Below, piece by piece: positions 34,850 through 41,823 of a stretch of 64,000 nt of DNA. A program made the translations under genes and the position numbers. Each line of letters starts with the position of its first letter. Position 1 is the stretch's first letter. This DNA comes from Nitrosomonadales bacterium (GTDB lineage: Bacteria > Pseudomonadota > Gammaproteobacteria > Burkholderiales > Gallionellaceae), in contig JACRME010000009.1 of the NCBI GenBank assembly GCA_016235045.1, positions 62,001 to 126,000 of the forward strand, read 5' to 3'. The notes under the pieces are model-generated. The model did not search any database. It worked only from the letters and a program-made list of their open reading frames with translations, and was not told the origin of the DNA.

Positions 34850-35770
34850 ATGAAAAACAGCCCGATGCAAGCCGAAATAGACGAGTTGTTCAACAACGAC
34901 GATCCCAGAATAGTGTGGGCCAAGGTGGTCGATATCATTCGCCGCATTAACCCCGACTACGATTTTTCGCTGGTTCAATCCGTATACGACGATGTCTTGC
35001 GCCTGTTTCGGGGCGCTTATCCCGATTACGGCGCCATCAAAACCCTGTATCACGACCTTTCCCACACGCTGGAAGTCCTGATCTGCGGTGTCAGACTGAT
35101 GCACGGCGTTCATGTTTCGGGCGATCGCTTGACGGATGAAGAGGTCACCTCGATTTTGCTCGCCATCCTGATGCACGATGTCGGCTATGCGCAACGCAAG
35201 GGCGAGGAGAGCGGGACGGGCGCCCAATACACGCAGACCCATGTGCAGCGCGGCATCGACTTCATGCGGCGCTATTTTTCAGAGCGCGAACTGGCTCCCG
35301 GCATCGCGGTGGCGCTGACCGGCATGATTATGGGAACGGAACACAACCGCCCGTTCTCGCGCATCGACTTCGACGACGACCGGGCACGCATGCTGGCGCG
35401 CATTGTCGCCACCGCCGACATTACCGGCCAGATGGCGGATCGTATTTATCTGGAGAAATTGCTGTTCCTGTACCTGGAGTTTCGGGAAGCCAACTTCGGA
35501 AGCTATCAGAGCATGTACGATTTGCTCTGCCAGACCAACCGCTTTTACGAAATGACACGGGAAAAGCTGGATGGCGCGCTGGGCGGAATCTACAAGAAGC
35601 TCGCATTCCATTTCATTGACACGATGGGAGTCGACAAGAATTTCTATCTGGAATCGATCGAGAAGAACATGGCCTATTTGTCCAGGATTGTCGCCAACGA
35701 CGAAGCTGAACTGTTCAACATGCTCAAACGAAATGGCGTTGCGGAAAGATCGCGCACGCTCGGCAATTGA
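34850..35770 (+). CDS. HD-domain metal-dependent phosphohydrolase
   Basis: LYHDLSHTLEVLICGVRLMHG, LLAILMHDVGYAQRKGEE. Confidence 0.8.
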   Translation: MKNSPMQAEIDELFNNDDPRIVWAKVVDIIRRINPDYDFSLVQSVYDDVLRLFRGAYPDYGAIKTLYHDLSHTLEVLICGVRLMHGVHVSGDRLTDEEVTSILLAILMHDVGYAQRKGEESGTGAQYTQTHVQRGIDFMRRYFSERELAPGIAVALTGMIMGTEHNRPFSRIDFDDDRARMLARIVATADITGQMADRIYLEKLLFLYLEFREANFGSYQSMYDLLCQTNRFYEMTREKLDGALGGIYKKLAFHFIDTMGVDKNFYLESIEKNMAYLSRIVANDEAELFNMLKRNGVAERSRTLGN

Positions 35771-36007
35771 CGGGCCGATTTGCATGTGAGCCGGGGAGCG
35801 GTAATGCCCCAGTCCGACTTAATTCGGCAGCTAGATAAGGCAAAACCCACTTCGTAAATAGGGCAATGACGTGTGTCATATACAGTCTTGGCCTTAATTT
35901 AATGGGGAATTCCGGAAAAACGAAAAAAATATACACCTTTAAGAGGATTGTTAAAAATCTGCATATCAATTAAGGTTGACGGGAATCTGACGATCCCTGA
36001 CGTAAAG

Positions 36008-36037
36008 TTGACAACCTGAGTTTGCATTCACAATAAT
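36008..36037 (+). promoter_or_regulatory. candidate sigma70 promoter of the cytochrome-porin locus
   Basis: TTGACA (36008-36013), N18, AATAAT (36032-36037), about 125 bp upstream of the first gene. Confidence 0.5.
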
Positions 36038-36161
36038 CGCCCAACAGTGGAGTGTCGTTCTCGGCCATCGCCCTGAACCGGTTTGGGGTGGACATTGATT
36101 GCAAAATAGGGTTTGACGGGGACAGGGTGCACATCCCCATGAACGAATTATCGAGTTTCAA

Positions 36162-37067
36162 ATGACTGCACAGACATTGCAAAGAAATCTGATTGAAAAG
36201 CGCAGGCCAAGGCTCAGGCATCCGCCCAAGGACTACGGCTGGACGCTGTATTTGATCGTGATCACCTTGCTGATGGCCGCGGGATATTCCGTCTCGCACG
36301 ACGGGTTTTACAAGCCGGGCGACGATGTCGGTTACTACATCGGATTGGCTGGCGGACTCATGATGCTGACGCTGCTGATCTACCCGTTGCGCAAGCGCAT
36401 CGGTTTCATGCGGAATTGGGGGTTGCTGCCGGGATGGTTCAAATGGCATATGGCGTTTGGCATACTGGGGCCCGCGCTGATCATGTTCCACTCCACCTTT
36501 ATGATCGGGTCGGTCAATGCCGGAGTGGCAATGGTTTGCATGCTGCTGGTTTCGGGGAGCGGAATATTCGGGCGCTTCTTCTACACCAAAATTCACAACG
36601 GCCTTTACGGCAGAAATACAACCTACCAACAATTGCAGGAGGAGTTGGAAGGATCGAAAGATGTCAAATCCGTTTTCAGCTTTGCGCCCGGATTGCAGCA
36701 GAAACTGGTCGATTACCGAAACTACGCAATGAATCTTTCCAAGGGCGGAAGAATCAGCGTGTGGAACTTCCTGACCTTGGGATTCCGGATTCAGTGGTTT
36801 ACCAGAGCGCTGATTATCGAGCTGGAAGACGCGATGTACGCGGATGCCAACGAGAAACAATGGAGCGATGTGCAAATGAAGCGGCTGGACGAACTCTTCT
36901 ATCAGAACGCCCAATTTATCCGCACCTACCTTTTAACCGTCCGCGATCTGGCGCAATTTTCAACCTACGAGAAATTGTTTTCGCTATGGCACATCTTTCA
37001 TGTGCCGCTGGTGTACATGCTGGCATTCAGTTCGATTTGGCATGTTATTGCGGTGCACAAATACTAA
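36162..37067 (+). CDS. inner-membrane protein, ferric-reductase-like, candidate di-heme cytochrome b of the porin-cytochrome locus
   Basis: Multiple TM segments; two HX13H motifs: H-MAFGILGPALIMF-H and H-VPLVYMLAFSSIW-H. Confidence 0.75.
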   Translation: MTAQTLQRNLIEKRRPRLRHPPKDYGWTLYLIVITLLMAAGYSVSHDGFYKPGDDVGYYIGLAGGLMMLTLLIYPLRKRIGFMRNWGLLPGWFKWHMAFGILGPALIMFHSTFMIGSVNAGVAMVCMLLVSGSGIFGRFFYTKIHNGLYGRNTTYQQLQEELEGSKDVKSVFSFAPGLQQKLVDYRNYAMNLSKGGRISVWNFLTLGFRIQWFTRALIIELEDAMYADANEKQWSDVQMKRLDELFYQNAQFIRTYLLTVRDLAQFSTYEKLFSLWHIFHVPLVYMLAFSSIWHVIAVHKY

Positions 37068-38660
37068 ATGCGCAATCCTGCCGACAAAATGACATTCGTC
37101 AGGGCGCTCATATGCGCGGCGGCTGTTTTTGCCTGTGCCATGCAGGCACGAGCCGATTCGGCGAGCGATTTATTGCTGCCGGGCAAGGTTATCCAGGGGC
37201 ATCTCAAATACGAAAGCGAGTGCAACAATTGCCACAAGCCCTATGACAAAGAGGCCCAATCCGGCCTGTGCAAGGACTGTCACAAAGACGTCGCCAAGGA
37301 TATTGATGAAAGACAGGGCTATCACGGCCTGATGCAGGAGGAAAAACCGTGCAAGGAGTGCCATACCGATCATAAAGGTCGGGATGCCCGCGTTGCAAAG
37401 CTGAATACAGTCGGCTTTGATCACGCGACAACCGGGTACATTCTGAAGGGCGCCCACCTGAACGGGAAAGTCCTTTGCAGGGATTGCCATCCCCCGCAGA
37501 AGAAATACCGCGATGCGCCCACCAAGTGCAACAGTTGCCATGAGAAAGCGGACAAGCATAAAGGTGGCCTGGGGCCCGAGTGCCAGAACTGCCATGAGGA
37601 AAAGGACTGGAAGACGACTCACTACGACCACAGCAAGACGAAATTCGACCTGCTGGGAAAGCACAAGGAAATCAAGTGCAAGGCATGTCATATCAATGAA
37701 AAATACAAAGACACGCCCAAGCTGTGCAACGATTGCCACAAGAAGGACGATAAGCACAAGGGAGATTTCGGATTAAAGTGCGAAACCTGCCACAACGAAA
37801 CAAGCTGGAAAGAAATTCTGTTCGATCACGACAAAGCGACCAAATACCCCCTGTTGGGAAAACACCGCGATGCCAAATGCGTCGCGTGTCACAAAGGGGA
37901 TATTTACAAGAATAAACTGAAGACGGATTGCAATTCCTGCCACAGGAAGGATGACAAGCACAAGGGAAGCTTCGGCCTCAAATGCGAGTCGTGCCATACC
38001 GAGCGGAACTGGAAAGAAATTCCTTTCGACCATGACAAAAAGACGAAATATCCGCTGCTCGGAAAGCACCGCGACGTCAAGTGCAACGGCTGTCACAAAG
38101 GCGATTTGTATAAAGACAAGCTGAAAGCGGATTGCTATTCATGCCACAAAAAGGACGACAAGCATGAAGGGCAGGAAGGCAAAAAGTGCGAAACCTGTCA
38201 CCATGAGCAATCCTGGAAAAAAACCGATTTCGACCATTTGCTGTCGCGCTATCCGCTTACCGGCAAGCATCTGATTACCGAGTGCAAAAAATGCCACCTG
38301 AGCGCCCGCTACAAGGATGCCAAGTCCGATTGCTGGTCCTGCCACGAAAAGCAGGACGTGCATAAACGCACGCTCGGAACGGAATGCGAGACTTGCCATA
38401 ACACGCGCGATTGGAAAAGCTGGGATTTCGACCATGACAAAACCGATTTCAAGCTGGATGGAAAACACAAGGATATCCGCTGCGCCGAGTGCCACAAATC
38501 GCCGGTAATCAAGAATTTGAAACAGGCAGCCAGTTGCGTCAAGTGCCATGACAAGGACGACAAGCACGATGGAGCATATGGGGTCCGGTGCGAGCAATGC
38601 CACATTGGAACGCTATGGAAAACGATCAAGGTGGGCAGCGCGCGCTGGATCAAGAAATAG
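37068..38660 (+). CDS. multiheme c-type cytochrome, 21 CxxCH motifs, predicted periplasmic
   Basis: Signal peptide LICAAAVFACAMQARA; 21 CxxCH counted in the 530-aa translation; Lys-rich repeats. Confidence 0.93.
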   Translation: MRNPADKMTFVRALICAAAVFACAMQARADSASDLLLPGKVIQGHLKYESECNNCHKPYDKEAQSGLCKDCHKDVAKDIDERQGYHGLMQEEKPCKECHTDHKGRDARVAKLNTVGFDHATTGYILKGAHLNGKVLCRDCHPPQKKYRDAPTKCNSCHEKADKHKGGLGPECQNCHEEKDWKTTHYDHSKTKFDLLGKHKEIKCKACHINEKYKDTPKLCNDCHKKDDKHKGDFGLKCETCHNETSWKEILFDHDKATKYPLLGKHRDAKCVACHKGDIYKNKLKTDCNSCHRKDDKHKGSFGLKCESCHTERNWKEIPFDHDKKTKYPLLGKHRDVKCNGCHKGDLYKDKLKADCYSCHKKDDKHEGQEGKKCETCHHEQSWKKTDFDHLLSRYPLTGKHLITECKKCHLSARYKDAKSDCWSCHEKQDVHKRTLGTECETCHNTRDWKSWDFDHDKTDFKLDGKHKDIRCAECHKSPVIKNLKQAASCVKCHDKDDKHDGAYGVRCEQCHIGTLWKTIKVGSARWIKK

Positions 38661-38681
38661 CGATTTTCCGGCTGTCCGCCT

Positions 38682-38701
38682 GTCAGCCTGGAGTGGCTGA
38701 C
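38682..38701 (+). other. intercistronic hairpin between the two cytochrome genes
   Basis: GTCAGCC tggagt GGCTGAC perfect 7-bp stem, no T-run. Confidence 0.5.
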
Positions 38702-38818
38702 GAAAGGCGCTTTATCGTAGCCGGTTAATTAACTAAACTGCATCAAGAAAATAATTTGCGGGGCGAAGAAACAGGTCGTTGACCCCGCGACAGGAATCAC
38801 AAAACCGGGAGCTTACGA

Positions 38819-41743
38819 ATGAACGTAAACGATTGTGCATTTGGAAAATTGTCAGCGGCGGTATTGGCGTGTTTGATGTTTTGTTTCGCCGCTATCGTCT
38901 ATGCAAAGCCGGTACCAAGCGCCCCGCCGTTCGATCATTCGAAAACCAGGTTCCAGCTCAGGGACATTCATACCACGTTGAAATGCGAGCAATGCCACGT
39001 GGACGGCATTTTCAAGAATACGCCGCTGGACTGCGCAGGATGCCATTCCACCGGAAGCCGTGTCGGCGCCAAGCCGAAACCCGTCAATCATGTCAGAACA
39101 AACAACGCGTGCGACACCTGTCACACCAGCCCCACCAGTTTCCTGGTGAAGAGCTACAACCATGCCGGCATATCCGGCGATTGCGCCTCCTGCCACAACG
39201 GTCAGTCAATTGGCGTAGTGAGCAAGTCTGCGAGGCACTTTCCGACTTCGTTGCCTTGCGAATCCTGCCATACCAACACCAGCACCTTTACCAGTTGGAG
39301 GATGAACCACAGCGGAATATCGAGCGGATGCAAATTGTGTCACGGTGATTCGCAAATATATCCGGGTGTTGTCAGCAAACCCGTAACCCATATTGCCACC
39401 AACGGCGCCGCCTGCGAAACCTGCCATTCCAGCACCACAACATTCGGTGGCGCAACGTTCGATCACTCGAGCACGACCGTCGCCAATGTCTGCAATACCT
39501 GCCATTTGGGACAATTTGCCGGGGTGACGACGCAGTCGGCGGTGCATATCCCGACCGGAGGCGCGCAATGCGATACCTGCCACAGCACCTCCAATACGGC
39601 CAGTTTCAATACGTTCCTGGGGGGCAATTACGACCACGTCGGGCCGCCGACGGCTCCAGGAAGGTGTTCGAGCTGCCACTCGGGCAGTCTCCTCGGGGCA
39701 CGGGGCAAGCCAGCGACTCACCTGGCGACAACGCAGCAATGCGACGCATGCCACACGCAAACCAACACGTCGAATTACACGACTTTCCTCGGCGCCACCT
39801 ATACCCACACCACGCCGCCGGGAACTTGCGCGACCTGCCATAACGGGACAACCGCGCTGGGCAAATCGTCGACGCACGTTGCCACAACGGCGGCCTGCGA
39901 CGTCTGCCACACGAATACGGCAAATTACACGACTTTCGCGGGCGCGCGTTATGTTCACCCGACTCCGCCGGGGGTATGCGCAACTTGCCACAACGGCACC
40001 ACAGCATTGGGCAAATCGTCAAATCACCTTCCAACCACAGCGGCCTGCGACACTTGCCATACGCAGACCAACACGCAGAATTACACAACCTTCTTCGGCG
40101 CTTCCTTCCCGCACACTGCCCCGATCGCGGCCTGTTCGACTTGCCACAACGGCACCTTGGCGTTGGGCAAGCCGGCCAGCCACATTCTGACATCGGCGGA
40201 ATGCGATAAATGCCATACGGCAACCAACACCGGCAATTACGCGACATTCCTGGGAGCCGTCTTTATTCACACCACGCCGATAGGCATTTGCGCAAACTGC
40301 CACAACGGCACGACGGCAACAGGAAAGCCGGTGTTCCACATCGCCTACAGCAATCCGCCTTATACCGGTTGCGATTCGTGCCACACCGCCGCCAATACCA
40401 ATAATTACACGACATTCTTTGGGGCCACCTTCACCCACCAGGCCATATCGCAAGCTTGCTCGGTATGTCACGACGGCACGACGGCAAAGGGAAAGTCGGC
40501 GACCCACGTGCCGACGACTGCAGCATGCGATACCTGCCACACGCAAGTCAACACGGCCAATTACACCACCTTCCTCGGGGCCTCGTACACACACAACACA
40601 CCGCCGGGAATATGCGCAAGCTGCCACAACAACACGACTGCGCTGGGCAAACCCGCGACCCACGTGCCGACGTCTGCCGCGTGCGATAGCTGTCATACGC
40701 AGGCCAACACGTCGAATTACACGACCTTCAAGGGAGGCTCCTACACCCATGCCAGCCCGCCGGGCGTCTGTTCGACCTGCCATAACGGCACGACTGCAAT
40801 TGGAAAATCGGCCACGCACGTGGCGACGTCGGCGGCCTGCGACACATGCCACACCAACACGGCCAATTACACGACATTCCTGGGCGCCTCGTATACCCAT
40901 ACCACTCCCCCGGCCACGTGTACCAACTGCCATAACGGGGCCACCGCGCTGGGCAAGCCGGCCATTCATGTCACAACCACGGCTGCCTGCGACGTATGCC
41001 ACACCCAGGCCAACACCGGCAATTACACGTCGTTCCTCGGCGCGACCTTTACGCATTCCACCCCGCCGGGCGTTTGTTCGACCTGCCATAACGGCACGAT
41101 AGCTCTGGGCAAGTCGGGCTCCCACATCGCGACGACGGCCGAATGCGACAATTGCCACACGCAACAGAATACGGCGAACTACACGACATTCCTGGGGGCG
41201 GTAACCCACACCGCATCCATGGCGGGCCAATGTCATACCTGCCACAACGGATCCGCGGCCAAAGGCGTATCCGCGGGGCATATTCCGGTCGCCGGGCTTT
41301 CCTGCGATGCCGGCGGATGCCACAAGATATACGGCGGTGCCGTTACCACGTTTGGCGGGGCAATCATGAGCCACGCCGTGGTCACGGCCACGCGCTGCGA
41401 TGTTTGCCACAACGGCTCGTACACGGCGCAAGGCAATCTGGGCGCGCTGGGAAAGATCACCAACCACATTCCGACGGCGATCACCGGCACGCTGGATTGC
41501 ACCACTTGCCATACCGCCCCCGTCTATACCAGCGCGACCGGATGGTCGTCCGAAAGGATGAATCACAATGGGGCGCAAGGCGGCGGGCCGGTATATTGCG
41601 TGACTTGCCACCTCAAGGGCGTCACCTACGTGGGAAGCATGGAAAAGAAGAGCCATGAGGGCGCCAGCACGTCCAAGGATTGCTCGAGTTCGGGCTGCCA
41701 CAGGCCAAAAGGCAGCAGGGGTACGGCGTACTCCAAGTGGTAA
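38819..41743 (+). CDS. giant multiheme c-type cytochrome, 33 CxxCH plus 2 CX4CH motifs, predicted outer-surface component
   Basis: Signal peptide VLACLMFCFAAIVYA; motifs counted in the 974-aa translation; SD-like GGGAG upstream. Confidence 0.93.
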   Translation: MNVNDCAFGKLSAAVLACLMFCFAAIVYAKPVPSAPPFDHSKTRFQLRDIHTTLKCEQCHVDGIFKNTPLDCAGCHSTGSRVGAKPKPVNHVRTNNACDTCHTSPTSFLVKSYNHAGISGDCASCHNGQSIGVVSKSARHFPTSLPCESCHTNTSTFTSWRMNHSGISSGCKLCHGDSQIYPGVVSKPVTHIATNGAACETCHSSTTTFGGATFDHSSTTVANVCNTCHLGQFAGVTTQSAVHIPTGGAQCDTCHSTSNTASFNTFLGGNYDHVGPPTAPGRCSSCHSGSLLGARGKPATHLATTQQCDACHTQTNTSNYTTFLGATYTHTTPPGTCATCHNGTTALGKSSTHVATTAACDVCHTNTANYTTFAGARYVHPTPPGVCATCHNGTTALGKSSNHLPTTAACDTCHTQTNTQNYTTFFGASFPHTAPIAACSTCHNGTLALGKPASHILTSAECDKCHTATNTGNYATFLGAVFIHTTPIGICANCHNGTTATGKPVFHIAYSNPPYTGCDSCHTAANTNNYTTFFGATFTHQAISQACSVCHDGTTAKGKSATHVPTTAACDTCHTQVNTANYTTFLGASYTHNTPPGICASCHNNTTALGKPATHVPTSAACDSCHTQANTSNYTTFKGGSYTHASPPGVCSTCHNGTTAIGKSATHVATSAACDTCHTNTANYTTFLGASYTHTTPPATCTNCHNGATALGKPAIHVTTTAACDVCHTQANTGNYTSFLGATFTHSTPPGVCSTCHNGTIALGKSGSHIATTAECDNCHTQQNTANYTTFLGAVTHTASMAGQCHTCHNGSAAKGVSAGHIPVAGLSCDAGGCHKIYGGAVTTFGGAIMSHAVVTATRCDVCHNGSYTAQGNLGALGKITNHIPTAITGTLDCTTCHTAPVYTSATGWSSERMNHNGAQGGGPVYCVTCHLKGVTYVGSMEKKSHEGASTSKDCSSSGCHRPKGSRGTAYSKW
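39560..41290 (+). repeat. intragenic tandem array of about 150-bp (about 50-aa) di-heme units, about 11 copies
   Basis: Recurring CDxCHTxxNTxNYTTFLGAxYTHTTPPGxCxTCHNGTTALGKxxTHVxTxAA. Confidence 0.88.
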
Positions 41744-41771
41744 CAAGCGCGAAAATATTCCTCTAACCCTG

Positions 41772-41798
41772 AAGCCGACTTCCGTGAAGTCGGCTTTT
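41772..41798 (+). terminator. terminator-like hairpin between the giant cytochrome and the porin gene
   Basis: AAGCCGACTT ccgtg AAGTCGGCTT followed directly by TT; 10-bp perfect stem. Confidence 0.7.
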
Positions 41799-41823
41799 GC
41801 TGCACAGGACCAGCGTAAACAAA

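Noticed and set aside
35970-36914. 314-aa minus-strand ORF across the promoter and IM gene
   Set aside because: Mostly antisense to a gene with TM and HX13H signature; no recognised family; not a convincing transposase remnant.
37500-38600. Regular repeats in the 21-heme gene as non-coding repeats
   Set aside because: Explained by the tri-heme protein repeat.
39560-41290. Regularly spaced repeats resembling a CRISPR array
   Set aside because: Units are in frame, diverged, and encode heme motifs; no constant repeat with unrelated spacers and no cas genes.
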